Origin: Tetradesmus obliquus
Taxonomy: Eukaryota; Chlorophyta; Chlorophyceae; Sphaeropleales; Scenedesmaceae
Direction: 5' to 3'
Assembly: GCA_030272155.1 (NCBI GenBank)
Contig: CP126202.1
Coordinates: forward strand, 1,550,001-1,614,000
Length of the DNA: 64,000 bases
Translations under genes and position numbers: made by a program
The notes under the pieces: generated by a model
Seen by the model: the letters and a program-made list of their open reading frames with translations, nothing else
What the model was told of the DNA's origin: nothing
Database searches by the model: none
In this document: piece by piece, positions 1-12,623 of the stretch
Numbering within the stretch: position 1 is the first letter of the stretch
Layout of the letters: the number at the start of each line of letters is the position of its first letter

Positions 1-37
1 TTGCGTTACGTCACGTGCTGCCTGTTGCAGTGTTGTC

Positions 38-77
38 TCATGTCATGTCATGTCATGTCATGTCATGTCATGTCATG
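38..77. repeat. (TCATG)8 microsatellite
   Basis: Eight perfect TCATG pentamers, directly upstream of the last exon of the first orphan-family copy. It may lie in that gene's preceding intron. Confidence 0.95.
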
Positions 78-148
78 CCTTTCTAACTTTATAGCCAGCC
101 AACCAGACGCTGAGAAAGCTCCCCTTCCTTGACATACTGCATCGTCAG

Positions 149-1322
149 GCACACTTCACCAGCCAACCCCGCAGCAACGCAGCAGCTGTGCAGCCACCTG
201 CAGCAGGGCACAGGGGCAGCCAGCCAGCTGCTGCTGCGAAGCCTGCAGCTGCTGGATGGGGCTTACCGGTCAGCAGCATGCAGCGGCGCCAGAACCTCCT
301 GCTGCAGCAACACCCTCCAGCTGGTTCAGCAGCAGCAGCAGTAGCAGGTGCAGCAGCAGCAGCAGCAGCAGCTGCAATAAGCGCAGGTTCTGACGGCAGC
401 CGTCAGCACTATCGGCTGACAGGGGTCAACCCATTACTGCGGCGCTACACTGGCCACACCAGCACTAGCATGTCAGGTGTCAAGGGCAGCACACAGCTCA
501 CACGACACCTGCAGCCACCAGCTGCTGCAGCTGCTGCCAACGCAACTGGTGCAAGTGGGGTGGCAAGCTGCACAGCAGCCACAGTTGCTGCTCCTGCTGT
601 CCCTGCTGCAGCTGCTGCTGCCAGTGGCAGCATGGAACATGGGATGCAGCAGCACTGAAGCATATACCCAGGAGCACTACCGGGTGATACTAGCAATATG
701 GAAGCTGCCAATGCTGCAGCAGCAGCGGCAGCAGCAGCAGCAACAGCAGCAATAACATAAGCACAAGCACCAGCTGCAGCAGCTCTAGCGCCACCCAGCC
801 AGGGGGTGTTGATGACAGAGACTGCTGCTGCTGGTCAGCAGCTGGTACTGCACGTGGTGCAGATGAGGCTTCCCAGGCTGTTCAGCAGAGCGCTTAGCAG
901 TGCAATGGCTGCTGCTGCTGCTGGCGCTGCTGCAGTGCCCTCCGCTGCAGCGCTGTTGCAGCCTGACAGCCAAGGGGTGTGAGTGACAGCGCCTGCTGCT
1001 GTTGCTGGTCAGCAGCTGCTGTTGCCTTGTCTGCTGAAAGCAGCTTCAGCCACCTCAGGCAGCACCAGAAGACGAAGAAGCGGCAGCAGCGGCGGCAGCA
1101 GCAGCAGCAGCAGCTTCACCTGCTGCAGCGCCTGGTGCAGATGAGGCTGACAGGCTGCTCGACACAGCTGCCGGCAGTGCAGTGGCTGCTGCAGTGCCCT
1201 GTTCAGCACGGCTGCAACCAGACAGCATGGCTGCTGGCGGCACCAGCTGCAGAGGTGCAGCACCTGTGCCTGCAGCAGCATCTGGTGCAGTTGAGGCTGA
1301 GACTAAATGAACAGTAGCTGCC

Positions 1323-1354
<32 letters not shown>

Positions 1355-2470
1355 GTCAGCTGCTCGCGTGACAGTGAAATAAGATGTACTGGAGCAGCAG
1401 CGTTGCGGCACCACTCGCACCCCATTCTTCCCACCCAGCAACAGCAGCAAGCTACCATGGGCAAGCCTGCAGCAGGCACCAGAATCTGCAGTCACAGCAG
1501 GCAGGCATGCCACTGCTGCTCCTGCAGGCACTGGTGCCAGCGCTGCTGTGACTGCCTTCCTGGACAAACTCATCCGCATCCAGCAGCGACAGGGGCTGCA
1601 GCGGCAGCAGCAGCTGCTTCACCAGGAGGCACCTGCAGCAGTACAGCCAGCAGCACCTGCTGTGCTGATCAGCTTCAAGACAGAGGAAGCAGCAGTGGCG
1701 GAAGCAGCAGATGGCGGTAGTAGTGCACGTGCAGATGCCCCTCTGCCTCTGGCAGGCCAGCCACAGCTGTGCACACATGAGCTGCAAGCGGCAGCTACAC
1801 CCTGTATGCCGCCTGGCGCAGCGGCAGCAGCAGCAGCAGCAGCAGCACCAGCACAGACACGGGCAGCTGCGCCTGCACCAGGTGCATTGGCTGACGTGGC
1901 AGGTGTTGCGCCGGCAGCAGCAGCAACAGCGCCAGTTGAAGCAGCACAAGTAACTGCAGCCGCGGCAGGTGCAGCACCAACGTGGCACCAGCGCTAGCAC
2001 CAGCAGCAGGTACAGCAGTGTCAAGATCAACGATTGCTGGGGCTAGCATCTCAGCAACAGCGCCATCAGCAGCGGCAGCTGCAGCTTCAGCCATTGCTGT
2101 AGCTGCACTCGCTGCATCGCAAGCAGGAGCACCACCACCACCACCAGCAGCAGCAGCCGCACCCGCAGTACCTCCAGCAGCAGCAGCAGGCCCCCTGCAG
2201 GGCTTTTAGCTGGCTTCCTTCAGCGGCAGCGTGCCAGCAGCACTGGAGCAGCTGGTGCAGCTGCTGGATGCAGTGGCAGCGCCTGATGAGCTGGTGGAGC
2301 GGCTGCAGGCGGCAGCAGCGCTGGTTGCTGCAGGCGACGCTCAGCTGCAGGCTGACCAGCGCACCGTGTTTGGCATGCAGTACAGGGTGCTGCAGTCCTG
2401 GGTGGCGCGGGGGCGGGCTGACCAGGTGGCTGGGGCTGTGGCTGTGCTGCTGGGGGTGCTGGGGGTGTGA
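149..2470 (+). pseudogene. Orphan family copy 1: broken last exon
   Basis: The piece matches the last exon of the intact relative at 25134-29307. It starts after the same acceptor (TCAG|GCACACTTCACCAGCC) and ends in the same C-terminal domain of about 80 residues (FSGSVPAALEQLVQLLD ... LQSWVARGRADQV, about 2220-2470, TGA stop). Between them lie Ala/Gln-rich stretches and the shared motif TAFLDKLIRIQQRQ near 1550. Coding moves between frames (frame of 188-658, then that of 1548-1997, then that of 1982-2470), and a TAG at 2207-2209 sits where the relatives read Thr in LQGFTLPPFSG. Positions 430-545 carry a stretch (MSGVKGSTQLTRHLQ) that belongs to exon 3 in the relatives, so it has been inserted or duplicated here. 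Upstream exons lie outside the window. Function unknown. It looks like a decayed copy, though the C-terminal domain is well preserved. Confidence 0.6.
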
Positions 2471-3305
2471 AGGGCAGCGGTGGTGTTACTGGCACGGTGC
2501 CACCGTGTCTGTTGGCTGAGGAATCTGCGTACTCTGCTGAGTATTAGAACTCCGTGGTCTGGTACACAGCAGTGGGTGGTGCTTGGTACACGCAACTGTA
2601 GGACTGGGTAGCGCTTGGGGTTGGTGGCGAGCCGTTGTACAGGGTGGCCTGCTGTTGATGTGCTGCTGTGGCTGCTGGGGGTCTGAGGATGCTGCAGCTG
2701 GGCAGCAGCCAGGCGGTAAAGCTTGTCAGTCCAGCCATGTCCTGCGGTTATTCACTCGTGACTGTGCTGGGAATCAATTGATGACCGTTAGCTGAGCTGC
2801 TGTCAGGCCCAACTTGGGCTGTAGGGTTTGGCTGAAGCAAGTCAGGTAGAACACAGCGCACCTAGCCTTTAATAGCTGAGATAAACCTAACTTCAACAAA
2901 CTGAAGATGATCGCAACTTTTCAGATCGAAGCCGCAAATGCGCTACGCAGGCGTGCTGTTGTTTGCAAAATTTGAATGATGGTCCACAACGACTCTGGCA
3001 TGCCAATTCAATTACGTCCGGTTGGATACGCTACTTTCTTTGCTAATAACGGGCAAGTCACATTGCTTGGGAAGGTGTCTCGTGATCAAACATCCACGGT
3101 GAGGCTGTGCTGCTGCTGGTGTGTTCAGGCTCGGTCCGAGTACCTGGCACAGTTGCAGCACTTACTTGAACATCTTGATCCATGATCTGTGTGCAAATCT
3201 AGACATTTTAGCAGCAGACCGGGTAGCGATTGAAGCAGCAGCGGTGGCTCTGAACTGCTGCTGGGCAGCAGAGCTGCGCGGCGCAGCAGCCCAACAAGCA
3301 GCAGC
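2471..3305. other. Intergenic: 3' flank of copy 1, promoter side of copy 2
   Basis: No convincing coding segment or RNA gene was seen. Base composition is more even and A/T-richer than the flanking CAG-rich coding parts, especially at 2850-3060. It presumably holds the 3' end of copy 1 and the promoter and 5' leader of the gene starting at 3306. The last 65 bases before that start resemble the same position in the paralogue upstream of 29307 (ctgctgctgggcagcag), so the leader is conserved between copies. Confidence 0.5.
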
Positions 3306-6300
3306 ATGGACGGCTCCAACGACAGCAGCAGATCTCGGGAGAATGACAGCGACAGCGATTGTGGAAGTGAGCATTCGTCAGGCAGTGCTGCAGCAGCCCG
3401 CAAGCGTCGCCGCAGCGGCAGCAGCGGCCGCAACCCAACAGCAGCGCGAGGCAGCAAGCGGCGCAAGCAGGCAGTTGATAACAGGGCTGCCGCTGTACCA
3501 CCAGCAATTGCAGTACAGCTGCCCGCAGCACAAGCCGGGCCGGGCTGCAAGCAGGTGGTTGAGTTACCAGCAGGCATCATACGCGTTGGAGGCATGGTGA
3601 GGAGGGCTTGCATGATGATTCACTGCTCCAACTGCAGCGGGTTGACCAGGGTACAGCAGAACGCTGCTGTATCTGTGACCTATGCTGCAGACGCTAGCAC
3701 TTGGCATCTCACATCCACCAGTGCTTGCAGCAACACCATGCTGCTCAGCTTGCTCCCATCTAGCTAGTGTGCTGCAGGAGCATGTTGCATGAAGGTGCTC
3801 GCTGTTCCCAGGTGCCTAAGTGCCTTTTATAGCACGGTGTCTGCAACCGCCACAGCACCACGTGCGACCTGCTGCTGCTGTGCAACCAGCTCCTTCACTC
3901 TCGCGTCCTTCATGAGAGGCAAGTGCTACGCAAACAGCATTTGCTTGGTGCTGCGCTGAGCGGACCACATTTGCGCCTGCTGCTGTGAGTTGCAGGCATG
4001 CACCATCGACTTTTCAGGCAAGAAAGTTTGCTGCCCTGATGTGCCTGGAGCGTTCATGGCCAAGTGCTACCCTGACATGCTGCAGCAGCATAGGCAGCAG
4101 CAGCAGGTGCAGCTGCCCGTCACAGTGGATGCACACCCGGGGGCTGACAGCAGCCCAGCAGGTACGGGCATGTGGGTTGCTGCACACATGCGTGGCCTTG
4201 TGCTGCCGCCTGAATAGTTCAGACGTTCTACAGACCTGGTGGCCTGGTCATCCACTCTGCTCAGAACACAAGCGAATGTCTTTATCCCTCCTGTTTGGGC
4301 CCGTGCTGCTGCCTTTGCTGTTGTCAGCCGTACACGCATGCATGTACTCACAGCAGCCGTGGCTATTGCACTGCAGGCGGGAATGAAGCGGCAGCTGCGA
4401 CAATAAGCTGCAAGAGCAGCTCTATCAGGGCAGGTCTGCAGTTTTCCCTGGTTGGGGCTGGCCTATTTCTGCGGCGCTACGCTGGCCACACCATCACCGG
4501 CATGTCAGGTGTCAGGGGCAGCACACAGCTTACACTGCACCTGCAGTCACCAGCTGCGGCGGCAGCAGCAGCAGCACAGCAGGCGGCAGCGGCAGCAGCA
4601 GCAGCACAGCAGGCGGCAGCGGCAGCAGCTGCAGCAGCAGAGGCCGGTTCTGCATGCTGGCAGGAGCATGAGGTGAGCCGGCTGTTGGGACCCAGTGGCA
4701 CAGCCAGGCTGTTGGGAACAGCTTTTCTGTCCCCTTTGAGAGCAAGCAGCACAATCAGAGTGTCTGATGCCACCCCGGCACACGCTGTAGGTTGCAGGAT
4801 TGGGAACAGCAACCGGTTTTGTGCTTTGCAAACTACTTCCTGTCTGCAATAGCTGCGCTATGCATCTGCTGCGCACCCCTAGGACCCTGGCGGTATCACG
4901 CTCCATCAGGTCAACTATTGTTATAAGGTTGATGCGATGTTTGCTGCAACATTGGGAACCTGGGGGCTTCACCTGCCGAGAGCGACTGTCTGGCAGCAGC
5001 AGCAGTTCTTATTTGAGGGCTGTCATGCCGTCCACCCTGCTGGCATCAGCGTTTGGTGGCGCCTGGCAGCAGCCTGGCTTCAAGGTGCAGCTGTCGGTGC
5101 ACAAGGATGGTGACTGACAGTGGATGCACAGCCCGGGCTGACAGCACATTAGCAGGTGCGGAGTTCGGCGTGGTACACGTGTTTTCATCAGGTGTTGCTT
5201 TTACTTGTGGTGTGATTGTGTGACAGATTGGTCACCATTCGAGCCATTGCTGCCTCTAGCACGACTTGCATATTCTTGCCTACACCCATAGCGCGTAGCT
5301 TTGGTTGCACTTGTGGACTCCTGCTACTGCCTCCGCTGCCGTGAGACTTACATGCATGCATGCATGCGCTTGGCACACAGCAGCCCCCGCGTGGCTGTTG
5401 CTCTGCAGGCGGGGATGAGGCCCCAAAGGCAACAATCAGCAGCTGGTATAGCAACAACCAGCTGCGCTTCCGCCTGGAAGGTGGTGGCCCAGTCTTGCGG
5501 TCCTTTATCAACCACACAGTGACTGGCATGTCAGGTGTCAGGTGCAGCACCCAGCTCACACTTCACCTGCAGTCACCAGCTGCTGCTGCAGCAGCACAGC
5601 AGGCGGCAGAGGCAGCAGCTGCAGCGGCGGAGGCTGATCTCACCCGCTGGCAAGAGCATGAGGTGAGCTGGCTACTGCTCAGCCGGCCTTAGCTGGCGCA
5701 GTGAGGCTTTGTAGGACACTTCACCTGCTGCTGCCGTAAGCGAATACTGGCACATATGTGTGATGTGAGCTGCTGCAAGCGCCTCTCATGTTGCGGCCTG
5801 TGCGCATCTGTTGCAGGCATACAGCACTCGATGCAAAGTTTGTGAGTGCATGCTGTTTCAGAACCTGTCCTGCTGCATACAGGCGCCTAGCAACACCATA
5901 TTCTACCGGTCCAGCAGAGTCAAACGCCACAGCTTCAAGCTGCCGGCCCTGCTACTCACCTCAGCATTTGGAGGCGCTTGGCAGCAGCCTGGCTTCAAGG
6001 TGCAGCTGTCAGTGCACAAGGACGGCGACTGCATTGCAGGTGGGTGCTGGCAAGCACAGCAGCAGACACTCAGCAGTGCTGCAGGCCACAACCAAGTTTT
6101 GCAGCCTAAGCCTCGAGCACCACTGCGTGCCTGGATGCTAGCTACACAGTGCAGCATGCTGTGCGCTGGGTGTTCACGGCAACACAACAACAAAATCACA
6201 ACAACACGTTATGCACCGGAGCATGTACATTGTGCGCCTGCAGGGGCCCCAGGAGAGCGTGTTCTGCGCGTCCTGGATTAACACACAAAAGACCAGCGTC

Positions 6301-6828
6301 GTGTAAGCATCTCCACTGCCACTGTGCCGCAGCTGTGGGGCTGCCGCCTGGCCAAAATCAAAGCAGCAGCACCCAACTTTGTACAGGTGAGCACAACCAG
6401 TGTTGGGTTTTGTGCAGGTCATGTTGCAGTTGATGCCAGCAGCATTGCTTGTCAGCACTAACATGCATCCAGCTTCCCTGCCAGCTTCCTCTGGCAACAC
6501 AGAGTCTGTTGCAACAGAGGGGGCAGCAGGACAGGTTGATGACGACCCTAGTGCAGATGATGGGGCCAATGGCCCCGCTTCTACTGCGGATGCAGCAGCA
6601 GCAGCAGCAGCAGTGGCGGAGCCAGGCTCAGACGCGGCTGTGTGCCCAGCACAGCTGCCTGCACCACTGCCCCTGCAGGCAGCAGCAGCAGCAGCAGCAG
6701 CACAGTCGGCAGGTCATCAAGCACACTCTAGGGAGTCGCTCGTGCCAACCGTTGACGCTGGGCTTTACGCACAAGGAGCAGCAGCAGCAGCTGGTGAGGT
6801 GCAGTCACCACCTCAGCTACCTCTGCAC

Positions 6829-6876
<48 letters not shown>

Positions 6877-7161
6877 GGCGCAGGCTCCCTGCAGGGCTTT
6901 ACCCTGCCTCCTTTCAGTGGCAGCGTGCCAGCAGCACTGGAGCAGCTGGTGCAGCTGCTAGACATCACAGCAGCGCCAGATGAGCTGGTGGAGCGGCTGC
7001 AGGCAGCAGGACCGCTGCTGCTGGGAAGCATGCAGTTGACGGTAAAGCAGCAGGCATCGTTCCGCATACAGTACAGGGTGCTGCAGTCCTGGGTGGCGCG
7101 GGGGCGGGCTGACCAGGTGGCTGGGGCTGTGGCTGTGCTGCTGGGGGTGCTGGGGGTGTGA
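3306..7161 (+). CDS. Orphan family copy 2: NLS-bearing Ala/Gln-rich protein
   Basis: Predicted exons are 3306-3596, 3996-4161, 5409-5662, 5883-6039, 6244-6386 and 6418-7161, with GT-AG junctions of matching phase. The sum is 1755 nt (585 codons). Exon 1 is rich in Ser/Asp and carries two basic clusters like nuclear localisation signals (RKRRRSG, GSKRRKQ). Exon 2 holds CCPDVPGAFMAKCYPD; exon 3 NNQLRFRLEGGG and TGMSGVR; exon 4 GAWQQPGFKVQLSVHKDG; exon 5 LWGCRLAKIKAAAPNF. The last exon has polyAla runs and then the C-terminal domain shared by all copies. Exons 3 and 4 are duplicated (earlier copy 4377-4672 and about 4994-5115). Exon 5 carries an in-frame TAA at 6279-6281 with homology continuing in frame, so this copy may be non-functional, alternatively spliced or read through. 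Exon 1 is exactly as long (291 nt) as in the paralogue, which supports the start. No known family recognised; a nuclear role is inferred only from the basic clusters. Confidence 0.6.
4335..6040 (+). repeat. Tandem duplication of exons 3-4 (unit about 1.03 kb)
   Basis: The block from about 4335 to 5115 recurs at about 5355-6040. Both copies contain an acceptor TGCAG|GCGGG, an exon ending WQEHE|GTGAGC (4377-4672 and 5409-5662, both open), and a segment reading SAFGGAWQQPGFKVQLSV. The first copy of exon 4 ends in TGA straight after KDGD, while the second runs on to its donor. The copies have diverged well beyond allelic difference, so the duplication is not recent. Either copy of exon 3 would splice in phase. 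Confidence 0.75.
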
Positions 7162-8264
7162 GGGCTGGTCCCTTGTGCGACAGCCGAGGGCAGCTGGATG
7201 CTATGTCACAGCAGAAATGCGGTTGCACAGCGTCACTCATCGTCATGTTGTGACTCAAGCCATACTAGTAGCAGCGTCATCGTACGACATGCGTAGCGTC
7301 ACTGTTGTTTGGTGTGTCACCCGGCATTGTGCCACAGTTAGTCTAGGCTCAGCACCAAACCCAGCCAAGCACACTGCCGCTGCACGTCGCAGCGTAGTTC
7401 CTGTCAACGCAGCTGTGTGGCATTGAGGCTGCTATGTGTCAGGACAGCTGTTGTCAAATAGGCGCCGGTGCGAATCAACAAGGCAGCTGATGTGGCATGC
7501 GGCATGTAACTTTGTTACGCTTTTTTAAATGTGATGAACATGCACTGCTGCGGCTGGAAGTGTGAGCTTCAAGCGAGTCGCTGCCCGTGGCCGGCCACAG
7601 CCAGCAGGCTATGCTGTTTGGGCACGCGCACAGGCGATGCCAAGGGCTAGCATGTGTAAGGTCCATAGTTGCGCAGTCGGACTTGCTGTGGCCGTGACTG
7701 CACGACATCTGGAGCCGCCATCTAGATGGTTACAATAGGCATGTTGGGTCAATGTGGTTTTTGTGTTTGCGGGTGATGCTGATGCCTCCAGTTCGTCCCC
7801 CACATGCGTACCAAGCTGGGTCACATCATCATGATCATGTTACCAATCTAGCTACAGCCACAATCAACAAGATCATGCAGGGTTTCTGCGGCAGCAACAG
7901 CTTCACCATTAGCAATGCTAGCCGACAGCAGTACTGTGTCGGTCACAAGGCCGCCAGCATCAAAGCGCAACACCACACAGCATTGTGTCCAAGTACAGCG
8001 CGACCGACTACAGCAGGTGTAGCGCAAAGCTCCATTCCAGCAGCTCTCGTGCAGCCAGGCACAGCTGGTGCCACACAGAATGTGCAGCGCACGGTATGCC
8101 GCCTACGCCGGTGCTGCTCGTGTCGAGGTGTGCTGCACATATACTCCATCGCAGTCCATGCACTGCTCCGCCAAACAACATGCGAGAATGCCATGAATGC
8201 AAACGCTGAACAAAACACCAGCCTGAGCTACTGGTTGCACCAAGATCAGGGCACGCCATCCGTC
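7162..8264. other. Intergenic between two convergent genes
   Basis: This stretch separates the 3' ends of the orphan-family gene (+) and the SR-rich gene (-). A TGTAA at about 7505 (+) and a TTACA at about 7731 (TGTAA on -) are candidate polyadenylation signals for the two genes. A plus-strand open stretch at 7752-8408 has no recognisable domain, overlaps the 3' end of the minus-strand gene and is best regarded as chance. Confidence 0.5.
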
Positions 8265-8653
8265 TCAGCTCCTGCTCCTGCTTCTCTTCCTGTGCTTCCT
8301 AGCCTCCTTGCTGCTGCTGTGCTTGCCCTTCTTGTGGTGCTTGCTGCTGCTCGACTTGCGCTTGTGCTTGCTGCTGCTGCTGTGCCGCTTCTTCCCCTTA
8401 TCCCCTGACGACCTGTGCTTGCGCCTCTTACGCTCCTTGCCGCCGCTGCTCCTGCTGCTGCTGCTTCTACTCCTGCTGCTACTGCTGCCGCTCCTGCTGC
8501 TGCTGCCATGCCGGCTGCGCTTCCTGCCACGGTCACCAGAGCGGGAGCGAGATCTGCTCCTGCTGCGGCCACGCTGCCTCTCCCTGTCAGCGCCACTGCT
8601 GCCCCTCATGAGCGGAACACTCGGCTGCCCCTGCAGCTTGGCACCATCATCAG

Positions 8654-8692
<39 letters not shown>

Positions 8693-9502
8693 GCTGCTCA
8701 GGCCTGCTGTCAGGACTCCTGGACCTGCTGCTGACAGGCCTAGCCTGGCCTGCTGCAGCATCGCTGCCACGCCTGTCCAAACCCTTGCCACTACCCTCCC
8801 CTGCCTTGACGTGCTTGCCACCGTCCATGTTGGGAGCCTCATGTACTGCCTCTGCTGTGGTAGTGGCAGTTCGCTCGCCTGCTGCTGCTGCAGCAGCTGT
8901 TGGCTGGTTATGCTGCTGCTGCTCCCCGGCCTGCTCCTCATGTGGGCTGCTCTGGCGCTGTGCAGCATCAGCTGCACACAACTGCTGCTGCACTGCTGCC
9001 TCGCCTGCTGCTGCTGCATGCACACCAGCGTCACCGTTTGCATCTGCTGCATCTGCTGCCGCAGCCTCATCAGCAGCAGCTGGCTTTGCCACGCTGCGTA
9101 GTTTCGGGTGGGCTGCCCGCCTGGCATGCTGCACACGAGGCTGTGACACATCCTGTGCTGCTGCTGCCACTGCTGCTAGCGCCATGTGCAGCGTGCTGCG
9201 CTTGTGGCCTGCGGCATGTGCGGCAGCAAACCGAGGCGACACACCCTCCTGCTGCTGCTGTTGCTGCTTGCCTACTCTGACGGCTGGCAGTGCCTTCCCA
9301 GGTGCATCAACTGCCCCGGCCTGCTGTTGCTGCTGCTGCGCTGCGTTGCTAGCAGCCACCACCACCTCACTGCTGACGCGCTGCCGCTTGCCTGTTGGAC
9401 TGCCACCAGCAGCATCAACAGCAGCTGGCTGTGAAGCTGCAACATCAAGCGGCCTTTTGCTGGCTGCTGCATCTGCTGCTTGCGCCTGCCCTGTCTTTTC
9501 CG

Positions 9503-9542
<40 letters not shown>

Positions 9543-10308
9543 AGCTGCTGCGGGGACGGCACCTTCAGAGCTGCCAGCTGCACCATCCTTGCCGCTGCCA
9601 GCAGCTGCTGGTGCTGCTGCTGCTGCTGCAGGTCCCTTCTTGCCTTTCTTTTTCTTTGCTTCCATGAGCTGAATCATCCTCCTGACCTGCTCAATGGCCT
9701 CCTGCTGCGTCTGCAGCAGCTTCTCCTTCGCAGCTGCAGGCGCTGCCGCAGCTGCTGGCTTAGCGCGAGGTGTACCTGCTGCTGCTCCTGCTGCTGCTGC
9801 TGTTGCTGCTGCTTTAGTGCCACTGGATAGCTGCTTCTGCAGCACTGGCCCCTCCCCAGCCCCTTCTGTCTCCCCTGCTGCTGGCTCAGTGCCTGTAGCA
9901 CCTGCTGCTGGCTTCTCAGCTGCGGCACGTGGCGTGTGCTCAGTGGCAGGCACAGCTGCAGCTGCGGCGCCTAGCCCGCCGCTGTGCTGCGTCTGCAGGC
10001 CGGGCCTCACCCACTTCATGCTGCCACTGCGCACAGGACCACCATGAGGGGTGAGCGGCGCAACACCAACAGGCTTGCTGCTGCTGCTGGGGCCGTGCCC
10101 AGCACCAGGGCCAGCAGCAGCTGCTGCACCGGCTGCTGCACCGCTGGAACCTGTGCGCTGGACTTGCATTGCCCAGCCATCATCATCAAACGCCTCATCA
10201 TCAAAAGGGCCGCTTGGATGAGCAGGGCCTGCTGCTGCTGCTGCTGCTGCTGGGGGTGCCAGGTCATCATCGTCATAGAAGGCTTCATGATCTGCAGCAG
10301 CATTGCCC

Positions 10309-10349
<41 letters not shown>

Positions 10350-10387
10350 CATGGGCCCAAAGCCGCCAGGCGGCCCCGAACAGCGCC

Positions 10388-10419
<32 letters not shown>

Positions 10420-10646
10420 GGTGACATGCCACGTGACAAGTGCGGCCCAGCGTAAGGCCTGCCAAGGCCTCCTGGGGCTGATGGACTGTGCCGAGCTGCC
10501 CTGGCAACCTGCTGCTGCTGCTGCCCTATGCTTGCTCCTAAAGGTTGCTGCCCTCTGCCGCGTCCCTGCCACTGCTGCTGCCGCTGCTGCTGCCAGTGCT
10601 GCTGCTGCTCGCTGCCAAATTGACCAGGTGGCCCCTGCCAGTCCCC

Positions 10647-10685
<39 letters not shown>

Positions 10686-11988
10686 TTGTGGTAGCTGCTG
10701 ACTAGGATCTGCCCTACCCCTTGGGCCCACCATCTGCTGCTGCAATGCATGCTGCTGCTGCATCATGTGCTGCTGCTGGGCTAGCAGCTGCTGCTGCATT
10801 GGTAGCTGCTGCATCAACAGCTGCTGCTGCTGCAGATCAGCCTGCAAGGCTTGGCTGAAGCCATCGCCTCTGCCAGCCGGCCACATGCCACCTGCACATT
10901 GCAGCGCACGTAGCAGCTCAATCACACTGCCTTCTGGTAATGTCGGATGCCAGTGATCACCCCGAGCACACTCCACTTGATAAATGCCATGCAGGCATAG
11001 CAAGGAAGGCCTCTTCATCAGTGAGAGCAGCAAAGTGCCGGTGCATGCAACAGGTGCATACAGCACATGCATCTCACAGGTACTGTCCAAAAAGCACAGC
11101 AAGCACCGCAGCAGCCTCACAAACGCCGCCAGCCCACTACACCCACAAACTGCTGCGGCTAGCTGCAGCATCACTTGCAGGGCTTCACCATCAATGCAGC
11201 GCTGCTCAGCACCTCGCTGCATGTGCCTCACCTGCAGCTGCAAGCGGCTGCTGCATGCTGCCACCACGGCCAGGGCTAGGCCGGCCCGGTGGGGGCGGCA
11301 CACGCGCATGCTGCTGCTGCCCGCCAGGCCAGTGTCCCCGTTCTGCTGCTGCTGCTGCTGCCCTGCCGCCACGGCCGACTAGCCAGCCATCTGCTGCCCT
11401 ACCCCTGCCCTTGCCAGCTACCATGTGTTCAGCATGCTGCCGTTGACGCTGCTGCTGGTACTGCTGCTGCTGCTGCTGTCGGCTGCCGTTTTGTATGTTG
11501 TGCTGCTGCTCAGCAGCAGACTCGTGGCGAGGTGATGGCCTGCTGCCATGTGTTGCTGCTGCACCTGCTGCTTGCTGCTGTTGCTGCTCGTCATCGTCTG
11601 AAGCAGCGCTTACTAAGGCTGCTAGTTCGTCTTCTTCTGGCTGGTGCTCCTGATCGCTGCCCTGCTGCTGCTCTTGCTCATACTGCTGATCACCGTGATC
11701 CTGCAGCACCCGCATGCAGGGCACATGCAGGCAAATGCATCCGCATCAGCATAGAAGGCACATGCTGCTGCTGAAAGTGCCCACACCGCTATGTGATTAA
11801 GAAGTATGGATGTGGATGCTGATCCCAGGCCACTCTTTGCATATAAGGGGAGTTGCAGCTGTTGCAAGTACCTGCAGGGCGGACTGCTCCTCTTCCTCGT
11901 AGTCAGCATCCTCCTGCTGCTCAGGCACCCCGTCTGAAGTGCTGAGTGACAGCACCTCCTCCTCCTGCTCTTCTTCCCCATCCGACAT
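8265..11988 (-). CDS. Acidic, polyQ and SR-rich nuclear protein
   Basis: Predicted exons are 11988-11872, 11700-11232 and 10891-8265 (1070 residues; junctions CTGCAG|GT and GCAG|, phases agree). The N-terminus is strongly acidic (MSDGEEEQEEEV). It is followed by a Q/RG-rich region, long polyGln and polyAla tracts, two Asp-rich patches (YDDDDL, FDDEAFDDDGW), a short conserved-looking core (EAIEQVRRMIQLMEAKKKK) and a Ser/Arg/Lys tail of about 120 residues ending RSRSRS. The RS/KH-rich tail is typical of nuclear-speckle, splicing or transcription-coupled proteins, so nuclear RNA processing is a reasonable inference. No RRM, zinc finger or kinase domain is visible, so I give no name. The second intron (11231-10892) is open in one frame of exon 3, so an alternative longer third exon cannot be excluded. 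The 635-bp upstream region is shared with a divergent LRR gene. Confidence 0.75.
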
Positions 11989-12623
11989 TTCTACACTAAC
12001 CAGATGCTCTTAAACGTATTTTTGCACAGCAGTAATTGATCGGCACGCTAGGCGAGAGTAGAGCGAACTCCAGTGTGTGCTAGTGTGGCAGGACAGCGTA
12101 TTTCGCAACTGCAAGATCACTCCGTCCAATTTGTAGAGCATAATGCATGAGACAGTCTACGGTACACATAGTGTTTAGCAGATACACAGGAGGTTTGAGT
12201 CTTTTGAAAGTGTCAGGGACATGACATATGGATCAAGTGCACATACCCGCTAGCTAAACCAGACAAGGCTGCTGATACACCAGAAAATAGGTGATGATCA
12301 AGTGACGGAGGCTGCTAACTCATTTTAGACTGGGCTGGCCTGGCAGGTGCAGCAGCTCGTGCAGTAGCCTTGCCCTTGCGGAGAAGATAGCAGCAGGGAA
12401 CGGTCACAAGACACCAGTGCCACTATAGTGGTATACCGGACTGTCAAGTGCCTATGAACGCAAACGTGAGAGGTCAATCAGTCCTGTTGAGCAGCTGGCA
12501 TGCGGTGCAACAGCAGCAGTAGCCAGCGTTATGCTTCCCTCTGCTGTGCATTGTGCTTGTGCCGGGATCGCGATGCAGCATCTTGCATAGCTTCATCTCA
12601 GGAAGCTAGCTGCCTGCTGTACC
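11989..12623. promoter_or_regulatory. Divergent promoter region
   Basis: This is 635 bp between two divergent starts (SR-rich gene on -, LRR gene on +). It lacks the CAG repeats of the coding regions. No clear TATA box or repeat array was picked out by eye. It must contain both promoters if the start codons are right. Confidence 0.5.

Noticed and set aside
36-80. TCATG repeat as a telomere
   Set aside because: Green-algal telomeres are TTTAGGG or TTTTAGGG; this short pentamer run is an ordinary microsatellite next to coding sequence.
7752-8408. 218-residue plus-strand open frame opposite the SR gene's end
   Set aside because: No domain, no paralogue, no splice context; it overlaps the well-supported minus-strand RS tail and lies largely in convergent 3' sequence.
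8308-9672. 454-residue plus-strand open frame rich in Leu/Ala/Cys
   Set aside because: It is the antisense of the CAG-rich SR gene; Leu and Cys runs are simply CTG/TGC frames of the repeats.
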